A stretch of DNA of 64,000 nt from Chondrilla cf. caribensis. Lineage: Eukaryota; Porifera; Demospongiae; Chondrillida; Chondrillidae. The notes below the pieces were generated by a model that saw only the letters and a program-made list of their open reading frames with translations, had not been told where the DNA came from and searched no databases. Made by a program: the position numbers and the translations under genes. Every line of letters starts with the position of its first letter. The first letter of the stretch is position 1. Positions 1 to 45,663 of the stretch are shown one piece after another. The stretch is taken from contig OZ026548.1 of the NCBI GenBank assembly GCA_964020155.1, forward strand, positions 3,308,397 to 3,372,396. The letters run 5' to 3'.

Positions 1-28
1 CAAGAACTACATCTTGTATGAGTTGCAG

Positions 29-13094
<13,066 letters not shown>

Positions 13095-13499
13095 TGTAAC
13101 ATGCATTGAAACAATTATTGCTGTATTTGGCATTACTAGTCTACGAGCACAAGTTTGTACCAATGTTATGTTGTAGTTATTTAACGTATAATGTGGTTTG
13201 TAATGTGCAATTGATTGATCGAGAATTGCAACAACACTTGCATTCGATTAATATACATTGTTCATGTCATTTGCTGCAATACTATGGATTAGATATACTA
13301 TGTCCTTTAATGGTTGTGAGAAACTCTTCTCGATATACTTGGCAGCATAGATCTACGTATGTTGGCAATTACGTCTACAACCCTTTACCGCTCCCTCGGC
13401 GTTTGCGGGGACGAACAGGTATTGCTAGCTAGACTACGCGTTAGTTGATACGATATTGTCGCTAGTTTAATATTCGGTTGAGACCGACGAGTGAAAGTA
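13095..13499. other. Intergenic spacer between TRAPPC11 and the membrane-protein gene
   Basis: 405 bp between a stop and the next start on the same strand. It must hold the TRAPPC11 3' UTR and the next promoter. A GC-richer patch at 13384-13440 (CTCCCTCGGCGTTTGCGGGG) is the only compositional change; no TATA box or other motif stands out. Confidence 0.6.
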
Positions 13500-16400
13500 A
13501 TGGAAGCACTCGTTACGAGTCGGTGTAGTTTTTTCCTGGTAGCTTTAACGATCTGCATCTCTGCGCTTGAATCAGACAAGAGTAAAGGTGAGTGACGACG
13601 AGGTCTGCATGGACTAATGATGATTTATCTAAACCATCAGAACAGACCTATTAAGTACAGACTTTAATCCCGTCCCGTGAGTAGTCTATAATATTATCAT
13701 GCATCTATAACAGTACTGGAATAGTAGAATAGTCTACTTATAGACCCTAAATAACTAGTAGACTCGTTTTAGCGGCATATTCACGAGCACGTGTACGTAT
13801 TATATGAAGATTGTTATAGTATGAATGAGGACATGTATGCATTGTGGAAATTTATAATACACTATCCGGCTAGCGCAATAGCTAGGTATTATTATTATTG
13901 TAGATCTTTAGAAGCTGTTGAGTTACGTACATACGCACGCATGCAGCTGTACATGTACATATGTGTAGCCGTGAAGAGGCCGAGTTGGGTACATCATGTA
14001 GCTATAGCTATGTACTATTATGTAATAATGGCAGTACATTGGTTTACAATATTAATATAATCAAATTTTGGAGTTGATGGCCATGCAAATGGTTGGTTCC
14101 CTCTAGACACTCTGCCCCCCACATATAGATACACATACTAGTAAGGACCAAGGATCATCAATAATAGAGTATATACCAATCAACAGGATCAGACTTGTGA
14201 TTGTTAGTGATCAATGGTTGTTGTGGTAGCACCCACTGACCAGAAACCAGCCAGAAGCAGCTACTGCAGCGCTTCTTCATTAGTAATTTAATAGACATGC
14301 TTTGATGTGATTTATCTAATTGATGACATCACTTATAAATATATATAGCAACTGCTGTACTTGCAAATCCTGTAAAGATCTCATTACAGTTTCCCATACA
14401 GCTTTCAAACCTCAAACTGTGCATGGCATTTAGTGTGAGTCTCAGATTGAAGTAAAGCATCAATGCACTATAGTATTTATTAGTGATTATATAATATTAT
14501 TATGCCAATGTATTAATTATTATAACTAATTGTGTATTTCAAGCTGCACTCATCTTGGTACATATGCCTGCATATAAATAATTCATATCACTTCACCATA
14601 GCAACAGATACACCCCATACATACAAATATTTTGCCTATAGCTATTATTTAATGACTTAGAGTGTGTCTATCGAGACATACTGTAACAGTGTCATATACG
14701 TTATTATATCTATATAATCACATAATACAGTTTGTTATTTCGTACATTAGTTGAAAATTCCAACACAGAATCCTATTAATGAGTGCACTGATTGTGAACT
14801 AAGTATTGGGAGTGTTCCACAGGGTAAAAGTGTCCGTTTTGCTGTCCACAAGGAGATATTCTCAACTGTTTGCCTTCATGGCTAAATATGACTGCATCTT
14901 CGTCTCCCCGTTCCTGGCACCAGCAAAATACAGTAGTCGATTCATTCTCAGACAATGTAGATTTTGACGCCTGTGGCTATGAGGATGCTGCGTGGGGAAG
15001 ATATTAGTAAAATGATCATTAGTTTACACTCCAACAACTTCATTCCATTCCAACAACTCCATGTTGAATTTCCCACCTATATAGGTTAGGAATTCAGTCA
15101 TTGTTACAGAATCCAATGTCATTAGATATACGACATCTCTTCTTCCTATAGGAGGTATACATCAGTATACTGGTCGACACTGTACTAGGGTCTGAGTAGT
15201 GTACGTGTCATGAAACAAGTACAGTTTTAACGCCTGTGGTGTAACATGTCTCCCTAGGCTTGTTGCTTGACTTGAGTCATGGTCACCTGAAGAAATAATA
15301 TTATTCAACACCACATGCAACACTTAGTCTAGCAACAACTGGGGCCATTAATTCACAACAACAGTAATCAGATTCTCGAATCAAGCATTAGTCACATCGT
15401 AAGCACTAAATGCATACCAACACCACGACAAGCTATGTCCATAGTCTACATATTAAGGGGCACCAAGTCATTATGTACGTACTGAACAGGGTACTTGTAT
15501 ACTGAGTATTGCCAAATTACAATGCAATAATATCAGACTACACTGTTCTATGTATTATTAATATACAGATGAACCACAGACTCTGCAATGCCAGCTGCAG
15601 TCTGTATCACCCTTTTCTGCCATAATCGAGTTTTCTGACATTCGGGCTGTCAGTGGCAGACACACATATTCAATATGGATCTACCGAGGTCGGCATGTAG
15701 TGCTCAAGCATCAGTGGGTCTCCAAAGGTGAACGGTCTCTGTCACTACCTCCAGTACTCAATCCAAATACCACATACAATGTGTCCATTACTCTATTGAG
15801 GAAGAACACCTCTCGGCTGTGGTGTAACCTTACTGCCATAACCACCCCATACTTGAAGTCACTATCTGTTGAAGTATGCCCATCCATGTCGAAACCTAAA
15901 TATGTTTCTATATACTTCCAAGTGAGTTACATGTTACAGTAACTGACATTCATAGCTTGGTTCAACTATGGAAGCTTCTATTCACATCGTAATTTCACAC
16001 TTCTTCAGCATAGATTCCAGAGAGGAATAGTAAATTACAAATGTACACTTTTCAGAGGTGATGGTACTAAACACAATCTCAGTTATCCACCAGACACATT
16101 GAGCAGTGAAAGCTACACCAAGTCACAGTGTAACTCGGGCATAGCCATTTTACATTTGCCAAAAAATGCCAGTGGACCTCAATGGTCGAATGTTGCCATG
16201 GAAGTCGAAGAAACTTTGTGGCTGCCCCACTATCCTCCCCAAAGGAGTGTTTTTTCCCAGAGAATATGTGAGTTCTGTATCATTGCTGTTAAGATTTAAA
16301 GTCAATGTGATATGTGTGTACATGTGCTGATTATGACAGACATTTTGTTGTATTTGGCAGCAATGGAATATGTTATCGAAGCTTCAGTTACCCACAAAGG

Positions 16401-17708
16401 GGAAGGGATTTATTCTGTTTGGTGTGATCTGGGATGCTCTCAAGAAATAAACGGCTGTGCAGTTTCAACACAATATTTACAGATGTTAGCATACATTCCA
16501 GTTACAAAAGCGAGCAAGTTTTATACAACTTTTGCTATTCATCGTGTGGCTCGGGGTAATTTCACTCACAAGCAGCAGGGACACAGGCTTCCTTTTGTAT
16601 ATGTGCAAGCCTTTTCTGGAGGAGAGGTGATAGGGAAATTGCATTACATTGTTGTCAGGGAAGGTGAGTCAATTAATGTATAGTGAAGATACATGTATAA
16701 TTATAATAATGTTACTAGTCAGCCGCACAACCTATTATTATGGCTAAGGTCACACTCTAATTTTAACATACCGTATATCCGGAAATATTTGCAGTCATAA
16801 AATTTGGCGATTTGCCCAAAATCAGACCCAATGCATTTTTGGTGGAATTTAAATTTGGCAGTTTGCCAGAATGAGTTTTGATAAAGTTAAAATTTGGCGC
16901 CACATGATAGCTGTAGACAAATATTAATTTGGCGGTTGCGTCCGTGACCACCAAATCACCAAATTTAAATCACCGCCAATATTTCCAAATATACGGTATG
17001 TCTAGTAAATAATCTACTATAATGTTATAAACACTTGTACTGAACTTAATGTATTGTATTGTACTTAGTTGGCACACTTCTATGAATATTATATGTACAC
17101 ATCACTCAGACATCCCTAGCTGTATGCTATGTATGTCAACTAGTACTGATAGCAAGTAACAGTATCCTGTAAATTCTATGTCTCCCAAACCTTATTCCTC
17201 AGTGAAGTTGAATCCTGTAACCCTTAACCATCTAGTGACACTGTATAATGTGCTCCATACCATATTAATTCACTAGTCTAGAGGGTTTTTGTGTGATATT
17301 CCAGTTAATAGTCACAAGATGGCTGTATCTAATATAAGAATGTATTGTATTCACCTGGTAATTTATTTCATATATTTCTGCTCAAAACCTGCAGATTCCA
17401 TAACTGATGTCCATGGTGATGTTTCCCAGTGTACTCAACTGTGCTCCTACAATGCAATCAGTGCATCTGCTGTGTTAATTGGTATTTTTGGTGTTTTATT
17501 TGCCATTTTGGCCATTTTAACAGTGGTCCTGAAAATAAGAGGAGGACGGCAATCAAGCTGTTGCAAAGTTAGGTCAAAGTGCAATCATCGCGTATTTCCA
17601 GATCGAAACAGAATGACCAACTCTCGTGTTGTAAGATTAGAACCATTAAATAACGCTACACATGATGACAATGGGAATTATCATCACTTTATTGTTAATT
17701 TGCATTAA
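13500..17708 (+). CDS. Orphan type I single-pass membrane protein, five exons
   Basis: I do not recognise the family. Exons 13500-13587, 15569-15921, 16009-16267, 16361-16663 and 17395-17708 join in frame (phases 1, 0, 1, 1) to 438 residues. Residues 1-23 (MEALVTSRCSFFLVALTICI...) form a signal peptide. The ectodomain (about 24-350) has N-glycosylation sequons (NTT, NVS, NTS, NLT, NAS, NFT) and scattered cysteines. Part of it (YSIWIYRG...LNPNTTYNVSITL) is reminiscent of a fibronectin type III strand pattern, but this is weak. A transmembrane helix (ASAVLIGIFGVLFAILAILTVVL, about 355-377) is followed by Arg/Lys and Cys and a cytoplasmic tail of about 60 residues. The first intron is 2 kb, against 87-730 bp for the others. 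A cell-surface receptor or adhesion role is only a guess. Confidence 0.8.
13588..15568 (+). other. Long first intron of the membrane-protein gene
   Basis: 1,981 bp of AT-rich sequence between donor GTGAGT and acceptor ATATACAG. I see no open frame of interest, no clear terminal repeats and no microsatellite. Confidence 0.6.
16771..16996. mobile_element. 226-bp TA-flanked MITE with imperfect inverted repeats
   Basis: It begins CCGTATATCCGGAAATATTTG and ends, reverse-complemented, CCGTATATTTGGAAATATTGG. TA lies immediately on both sides (16769-16770, 16997-16998), as for Tc1/mariner-class insertions. The interior repeats AAATTTGGCG-like words in both orientations. It sits in intron 4 of the orphan membrane-protein gene. 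Confidence 0.8.
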
Positions 17709-18294
17709 TTTTGTATCATACTGTGATTTATAACCAATTTTCGATATTATTTAGATATACAATAGACTACATGGCCTGTGATTCTATATAGCTAGCTTTA
17801 CGTATTTGGAGGTGCTCAATGTTTCAATGTATCCCGGGAGAAAAATAATGGTAATATAATGCTGAGCACCTTTGATCCGGTGTATTCCAGGGCAGATCTG
17901 AAGAAAGTGTATCAAGCAGATATATGGTTCAAACATTGCTGGAGGCATGAACAAATTATTCTGAAACGTACCCCAATCTCCATAATTTTGGATTAACTGG
18001 AATTAGTTTTGGAGGTACTTAATATAATTGACATATGCATAATAATAATTATTCGAGTGCACGACAAGTTTTACAAACTAATAGCTACAATACTTATACG
18101 TATTACATTTTAAAAGATAGAATGGTAAATTTTCCACTAAAACATTGTTTTCACAAAGTAAAAACATCCAAAACAATCAAGCCTAGACTATCGTGAGACT
18201 TCGTCTCCACAATGCCTCGCCTGCAGCTACATATACACGGGTACCGTTAGGAATTTAACGTAGTCGAAACGTAAAATAAACGCTTGTCCACGCT
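17709..18294. other. Intergenic spacer upstream of THOC5
   Basis: 586 bp between the membrane-protein stop and the THOC5 start. AT-rich with no repeat or long frame. The THOC5 promoter is presumably near 18150-18290, where composition becomes slightly GC-richer. Confidence 0.5.
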
Positions 18295-21200
18295 ATGAAG
18301 AGGAACAGAAGTAGCAGCTCGAAGGAGTCAAAAGAAGGGTCTTCGTCTGTTTCTAAGAGACCAAAATCCGTTGGAAATGCCGAAACATCTGTAAAACAGC
18401 ACTTGGCATCGTTGCCAACTCACGGGGAAGTAGTTCTAGAAAGGAACTCTGCCTATCTTCCTACGCTTGCAGCCAAGTCCATTTCAGACATCAGACAAGG
18501 ACTGGCCTCTGTTAGGAAACATAAAAGAAACTCAGTCAGTAGCGAAGAAGTAAGTCCAACGTTCAACGTTGTCATGTAGTTATGTGATTCGCCAGCCTTT
18601 TCCCTCCATGTTCTTATCCAAATTTCGGTGTTTCTTCTTCTTCAGTCTGATACTGCTATGTCGGACAGTAAACGGAAAATTCTGTTAGGTTTGCAATTTT
18701 TGAAGAAGCTGAATCGATTGTCTCATCTGCACTGTAAGGACAGAAGGGATATGACGCAGAAGGTACTGAGGATATCACTGGCCTGTCTGTGTATCATGCC
18801 GGGTGAAATATGGTAACTTAGAATGTGATGCTAACTTAAGATTAGATGCTTTGATCATTCTTAGTACTGAGATTTTGATACAAGTTTGTGTCTGCTTATA
18901 GCTAGATACACCAGATCATGGTCTACTTTATCCCCATAAGTACGTACGTACGTAGGTAATTCACTTTTCAAGACGCTTGCCAAGATGGGTGTTCCAAGTT
19001 ACCCAAACATTCAAAGTTACCTGCCTTGCTCATTCACCCCAGCAGCTGTCTTCAGTTCAATGCACACAGTGAATTCTCTATAATCTGCCAAACCCATTTA
19101 CACGTCTATCATCGTCTCTGTGCATGATGCTATTTGTGTACGCAATGGTGATTTGGATAACCCACCAAATTCACTAATCTGCCATGTTTTTCCTCAATAA
19201 ACTTTGGCAGATTAATGAGGTAAGTCACAGAAAGCTGGTTCTTTGTGTATGATGGTAGTGTTCCTGGGTGCCACTTATAGTAGCCTGTGGCTAACGTTTC
19301 CCCCAGGTTAAATTAGATACCCTGATACCCTGACTGTACATATGTGTTTGAAATAGGTATGTTCAGTGTTTGCCATGCCAATGGTCTTTGTTGTCTCATT
19401 GCATATATGTTGCCTGGTGTATGTCTGTCATTACTGTTGTCTAGGGTTATTATACTGTCTTTGTAGGTAAAATCGGAGGTAGATGACTTACACCTGCAGC
19501 TACAGAATTTGACATACGAATACAATCACCTGTTGAGAGAGACAGCTAATTGTTTGGAGTTCAAGTGAGATGTTATGCTTCATACCTTGGTGCAAGGCAA
19601 AGTGTGCCACTTATGAACATACTGGTGGTTGTTTCCGGTGCAGGTCTCAACACGAGGATCTGGACCTTGTAGATGTGGAAACCTTTTATCAGGAGGCACC
19701 CACAGACATTAGCTGTCCCGTATGTTCTTGCCTACAAATAAAGCAATATGTGGTCATGTACTGTATGTCATGTATGTGGTCATCTACTGTATTGAGACAG
19801 ACTGGTATTGTTTTGGTTGTATTATCATGCAAATTGCATCACTTGTACTTTTGCCTAATACAAGAGGATGGCAGGCTATTCTTCGAAGCTACAGAATGTA
19901 CACCATTTTATTCTTTCTGGTTGTTTTTGATACATAGGACCACTGGTGTCCTACAAGGAGGCTGAATGTAGTTATCAAACATGGACTTATAATCCCGTGT
20001 TGACTGTTTATATATTCACCTAGAATAGATGTATTTGATTTTGGATGGTAGTTTGTGAGCTGCTGTCCAGTGGTCAAATGGTCGACAAGTAGCTCGTATG
20101 TGCTTGCCCACTGACTCTGTCTCCAATGCTGAGTACTGTAATTCCCAGCTAGTATTGTGGTGACGTTCATGTCTCCATGACTCACATACGTACATTCTTA
20201 AAGTATTAAGAGGGAATGAATGTCACTCAGAGCAGATAACCACAGAACCCCAAATGCAAACTGTGTGTGTTATGCATGTGTGGGGAATGTACACAGCCCT
20301 ATGCATGTGTGTGTACACTAGACCTACTGTGTATACTGTATACGTATATGTATGTACGTAGTAAATATCTAATGTGTATGTATCTTCTTATGTATTTTCT
20401 TGGTTTCTAGGATAGTACTAAGGTTGACGAACACCAGCAGATGCTTGCTCGATTGGAATGGGAGCTCCAAGAGAGAAAACGGTTAGTATGTGCATGGGAC
20501 ACATTTGTAGTTGGTGTACTACTTAAACCTCTGTCCACTGTCCAGTCTAATACAATGCGGGACGACAGGATGTGTGTATTTCATGCACTATCTGTGATAT
20601 ATCTCACTATTCTATTCATAGCAGTACATGTGTTCTAAGTACTGTATTACATGCTCTGATGAAGCTCTGTGTTACTATCCTGACTAGACTCACTGGTGAG
20701 AAAGATGCTTTAGTTCAGGAGATCACTTCTCTTAAGGATGATATTCAGAAACGTCAAGAATATCTCGACAGTCTCCAACCTTCATTGAACACATTGTTGA
20801 AAGTGAGAATTGTTCACACTTGTATACTTCCACGTTATGCTGAGTGTAGCAGTTGACATGACAGCCATGCCTCACCCTTTGCCATATTGGTTGTGGTTAC
20901 AGGCTTCGTTGCCAGTCCAAGAGTTCATGGATATGCCTCTGAATAAGGAGAGGGATGAATTGGATGCAGCCCGACTGCTTCCTGTGTATGTGTTGGGGGT
21001 TCAGTCGGCATACATAGTATGTTTGCCATATGAGTCACTTGCTACCATTGCAACTCGTAGGCCGATGTATATCCTCTTTGTGCAAGTTAAGGGATACTCA
21101 GAAGCAGTTGGTAAGTTATAATGTACAACCATTATTGACTTGCTATTCCTGCAAGGACTGTCATTGCAAAGGACCGACCTGGTGAATAAGAGAATAAATA

Positions 21201-23345
21201 TACACTTGAATATGTACCTCACAGCTGGGTAGACAGCGAAGGAAGTAATCTAGGTTATGTCTAGTTGAAGTATGTACGTATTAGTACATGTACAGAAGCA
21301 TTCAGTTCTCTGGTTACCTGCCTAGATGGCATGTTTAGTTCCTGTATAATTGGTCAGTCCTGTAATATATGCGAATGTATGTGGATACTTATTGGCTCAT
21401 GGGTGATCTAAGATCTGACATGTATGAATGGACAGGACAGTATGGTAATTGTGTTTATGGGGTCCACATTAAGTGTATTGATATAATTGGTCAAGACGAA
21501 TTAACCCAATTCATCTGAATACAGGTGAATTGTTTTGACATGTAGTGTAATGCCTATGTACTACGTATATACTCTTGTCCATAGATGGATCTGTGAAGGT
21601 GTGTATTCTTGGTGACACTAGTGAAGCTGAGAGCTTCCTTTTGCAGTCGTCGCAGTCTCAGAACGAAGACAGTGACACAGAGGAAGACAAGCACCGTAAC
21701 GAAGAGTCCAATCGGGTCAGTTGATGAAATGGGGTAACAGGGAAGGTGTAGTCCTGACCCTTGAACACTCTCAACACTCAGCTATTGGCACAAATACGTA
21801 CATATCAGTATTTCATCCCAAAATGGGTGATTTAGTATTGAAGACACTTGTCTTCAGTTTAGTCTTGACTGTATCTTTACAGTACCCTATGGCCCTGTGG
21901 CATACATGCACTGCATGTGAAGACATGTTGCACCTTGCAAGTTACCCAGCTTTACAACAACAATACCAAATTCCCAGTGTGTCCATCTTTGTCATACAAA
22001 AAATGATGTATGAAGCATGTATTTTCCCTGATAAGAAAGTGACTGATGCATACAAACATACAGTGTATGTCATGATGTACATACTTGTGTGCTTCAGTTG
22101 TCTGTGGTTGTCTTACTTAGAAACATCGGAAAGATAGTCAACTGAGGGACAAACTGCTGAAACCGTTCCCCTTGGGAATTGAGCTACGTATCAATGTTGA
22201 AAGTACGTGTGTGCCTGTTGACAGGTATTTGTTCAGTCATGCAGAGTGTACTGGAGTTGACTGTGTTTCACCTGATATGTTACTGCAGAGAACATCTCAG
22301 TGAGGCTGGTCTTCACATACCTTACTCAACTGAAACTAGTTTGTGTTTCCATCAAAGACCTCGCAATGCCAGATGTGCAAGACTCAGGGTAAGAGTCCAG
22401 TTGGATGTTACCATTGCTTTGCTGGTTGAATATGGTGTTCCACATTGTATGGTCATTGTTGGTGTTTGAAGTATGTGCTTATACTTATGTACAGTGGAAC
22501 CTTAAAAAAGACCACCTCTACCTATCAGCCATGGGCATAGCAAGGACAGTGTTCTAAGTGACCTCTCTTGAGCTGTCCAATACATAATCTCTAGTTTACT
22601 GACACACCTCTATATGAAGACCAACTGTCTACTTAGACTCATCATTTTCTTGGTAACCTGGGCGGTCCTTATCGACAGGTTTCTCCGTAACTGTACATTG
22701 GTTCATCTTTGTGTACTGTTTTGTTCATATGCAGTACTTCTATTTCAGTCTGTACAGTGATCATAAGTCACTTTTCCATCACTTGCTTGTGTACGGAGAT
22801 GATGGACTACACCTGCCCCACATTGCTGCCGCTTTCCTCAAGAAACACTCAAAGACTGCATCTATAGAAGACTATGGTCATCCCTATCAGTGGGCACACG
22901 CATTGTGTGGGATAAAGAACCTACCCAGTGAACCCACTTCAGTATGCACTCGAGTGGAATGCTGTCTTGTCTTGTGCAATAGCTCTGTATTCATTGTTAT
23001 GTGATGTGTGTCTGTATGCAGAGTGTGATGGCTCGATCGGATTCCAGTCAGCAACTAACTGAGAAGGTAGTTAGAGCTGTTAAGAAACGGATTCTATCCC
23101 AAATGTCACTGGTTAAACAACTCCAACAGATTGGTATGGACCTTGGTTATGTTGGTTATTGGTTTTTTTACACTTCATGACATGCCTTCTGTGATATTGT
23201 AATTTATAGATGCTCTTGATCTTCGGCGTGATGTCCGTGATCAGCATTTATTCCCTCCAAACATGCACACGAAGTTGATAAAATGGCAAGCCCTATCAGA
23301 TGCATCTCTACAGGTACTCTACTGCGTACTACTGTATGTGTTGTG

Positions 23346-23407
<62 letters not shown>

Positions 23408-24208
23408 ACGTGTGTCCTCTGGGATATCTGTGTGTTTACCACACCTTAGAGTGCCTTACAAGACTATCCCAATGCCTTTTTATTCAATGTAAAAGAACCA
23501 ACAAACAAGGTTTACCAAGCTGTGTTCACTCCAACAGGTACTGACATGTGTATGTACATGTAAGAGCAGTCTGTTATAGTCCGTTAGAACAGTGTTGGTA
23601 TGTAGTGGCTCAACTGTGGAGGTTTATGTGTGTTTTCTCCAATACTCACCTATCAGACAGCAGTGTGACTATTCATCTGCACTGCCTGGTGTGCGTCTCC
23701 ATCATGTATCCCTCTGTACCACCTTTTGTGGCACTGAAAGTGGAGCTGAGCGCCAACAGACTAGTGCACAACATCCAGTTGAAGGAGCTGGAACGAGAAA
23801 TTAATATTAACTTCAAACATCTTACTGAAGATGATGATGGTGGACAGAGACTACTGCTGAGGCAGCTTCTCAAAGTTCAGGTGCCTATGTGTGTGTGAAC
23901 ATTGCTTTTAACACGTGTATGTAGTGTGTGTGGAGGGGTGGAGTGGGGTGGGGGTGGGGGTGTAAATCTTTCTATTCTTTGTTTTTAGATGTGTTTTGAT
24001 GTGTATCTTTCATGCTCCGGAGTAGCACATGAAGGCCCATTACCTAAAGCCATGATCCCAACCAAATACATGTAAGTCCCTCACTATACCACGTGCTAGT
24101 ATATATCTTTGTGGTGTTAGTGTAGATTTGTTCTTCCAATTTCTCAGGGGGCCAACAAAATCCTACCCCTACAAGTACTCCCATGAGACAGGGATGTTTC
24201 ATCACTAG
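18295..24208 (+). CDS. THOC5: THOC5 homologue, THO complex subunit 5
   Basis: THOC5 is part of the THO/TREX complex, which couples transcription to mRNA export in the nucleus. The exons match the family in order: a Ser/Lys-rich N-terminus (nuclear-localisation-like, [13 protein letters not shown]), [100 protein letters not shown], an acidic stretch, [49 protein letters not shown] and the C-terminus [14 protein letters not shown]. Exons placed: 18295-18549, 18646-18762, 19467-19564, 19644-19719, 20411-20481, 20688-20802, 20903-20985, 21061-21110, 21585-21715, 22121-22202, several at about 22230-23900, about 23990-24072, and 24148-24208 (TAG 24206). Coiled-coil character fits residues 125-260. 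Borders between 22202 and 23990 are approximate. Confidence 0.93.
19067..19237. mobile_element. Degenerate pogo-like MITE related to 12498-12671
   Basis: Shares ATGGTGATTTGGATAA, CACCAAA and GGCAGATTAATGA in the same order as the element at 12498-12671. It begins CAGTGAATTCTC and ends near AAGCTG. It is in a THOC5 intron. Borders are approximate. Confidence 0.5.
19262..19334 (+). mobile_element. Short 3'-end remnant of a LINE related to the one at 3071-6491
   Basis: The segment CTGGGTGCC...AGCCTGTGGCTAA...TCCCCCAGGTTAAAT followed by GATACCCTGATACCCTGA parallels the LINE 3' end at 6412-6491 (CTGGGTGCC...AGCCAATGGCTAA...TCCCCAGTCTAAAT...TGATACCCC). Both have the inverted AGCC..GGCT core and the GATACCC tandem tail. 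This is a severely 5'-truncated copy or a tail-sharing SINE, in a THOC5 intron. Confidence 0.7.
22492..22693. mobile_element. Pogo-like MITE, 202 bp
   Basis: The left end CAGTGGAACCTTAAAAAAGACC is inverted at the right end as CAG..GAGAAACCTGTCGATAAGGACC, with TA on both outer sides (22490-22491, 22694-22695). It lies in a THOC5 intron. Confidence 0.65.
23345..23406. repeat. (TG)n microsatellite
   Basis: About 30 TG units in a THOC5 intron. Confidence 0.97.
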
Positions 24209-25509
24209 AGTATGTCTTAGGTGGACAACCATGATGCATATATGTATGTGTAATACATTTATGATAGCATGATTTAATTCAATAATAATAATTATCACTA
24301 CATAGATATATTGGCGAAGCGTCCGCAGATCAATCATAGTGTTAAGTGGTTGGTAGATGGTCCGTAGCAGGCGACCAATTAGGCCTGGGATTATAACTCC
24401 AATTTCAACTCCTTTTATAGCCCCAGCTGTGAATAATGAGATTGATTTGCTACCCATACAGCCGATCTCTCTTTATAATCTGTTTGCCAAGGTGGCTAGC
24501 TATAATATAGACACCCATGCATTGGAACTGTACAAGGGATTTCAAGTGCAAGCATATAATGGTTCCTTTCATGTATTGTGCACACACAAGTATACATATT
24601 ATGTATGTCCGTATAATGTGCATGTGTCCATAATATTGCAGTACAATTATTATTGCAATCAAATTATTGTATAACATTTTCAGATTCAAATATCATTGTT
24701 TTTGTACTGTATTATCAGATGTCTTCGTATAATATACTTTCAATTTACAATTGCTTGTAAGCTAGGGCTGCAGGAATAGGGGTAACCACAGGGGCCTAAG
24801 CTGCACACCAACCATCGATTATTCAATGCAGAATTATTGTTAATAATTTGTAACAGACAAACCTCTTCCTCTAAAATTAATTATTATAGAAATCACATGC
24901 ACTGATGATGGTATACTAAGCAAGTCGTGCAACCAAAATATTATGTATGTGTTAGTTTTTAATTGCATTCATATACGTATATATAGGCCTTTATTCCACT
25001 TTGTTGAAGTATTAGAGGATAGAATCCAAGGATAGGCTTTTTGTATTCTTCAGTTTTGAATCAGCATCCAAATCACTATAGATGCCACAATATTATAGTA
25101 CAATTTCATAATAGGTACTATATTATATTATGTGTTTATATAATAGACATGTAATATTGTGTATAAGATATTATGGCATACAGTGTATATACATATATAT
25201 ATATATATATTATATACACATATTGTACATTTAAATGATTTAATAGCTATATATTGCATGATTCTGCTACAATTAATTTTATACAATAATTCTATTAATT
25301 TTAACTTTGTTGTCAACGTTAATTCTTGTGCAATTTAATATATATTGCAACAATCAATTAATTTTGTTATAATTATACAATGTCATACATATAACATAAT
25401 AATATTATAGTCAAGTGATAAAGAAATAGTGAATGTATATTATTACATGAAGTGTTGATGCATGGGGCTGTTGTCACAATAAAGACAACTCCACACATAA
25501 GGTCACAGA
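24209..25509. other. Intergenic region between the convergent THOC5 and CABIN1 genes
   Basis: 1.3 kb holding both 3' UTRs. It is mostly AT-rich, with a short (TA)n run at 25193-25210. A GC-richer stretch at about 24300-24480 is open on the minus strand for about 50 residues (GAIKGVEIGVIIPGLIGRLL), but I recognise nothing in it and give it no gene call. Confidence 0.6.
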
Positions 25510-45475
<19,966 letters not shown>

Positions 45476-45632
45476 GTTGGGGGCTCCAACATTGGAAGAG
45501 GCGTTTAATGCAACAGCGATCGGTTCATAAACGCCAGTAGCTATTATTGTTGCGCGCAACCAAGTTACAGTCAACCAAGTAATTCGAGTTGAAAAAAACT
45601 TCGTTGAGCTGCCACCCCCGGCCCCGCACACA

Positions 45633-45663
<31 letters not shown>

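Noticed and set aside
15940..15942. In-frame TAA apparently interrupting the orphan membrane-protein gene
   Set aside because: It lies inside an 87-bp intron, 15922-16008 (GTGAGT...CTTCTTCAG), that keeps phase 0 on both sides.
24044..24457. Minus-strand frame with GAIKGVEIGVIIPGLIGRLL
   Set aside because: It overlaps the THOC5 terminal exon on the other strand, is open only about 50 residues in the unique part, and has no recognisable similarity or splice context.
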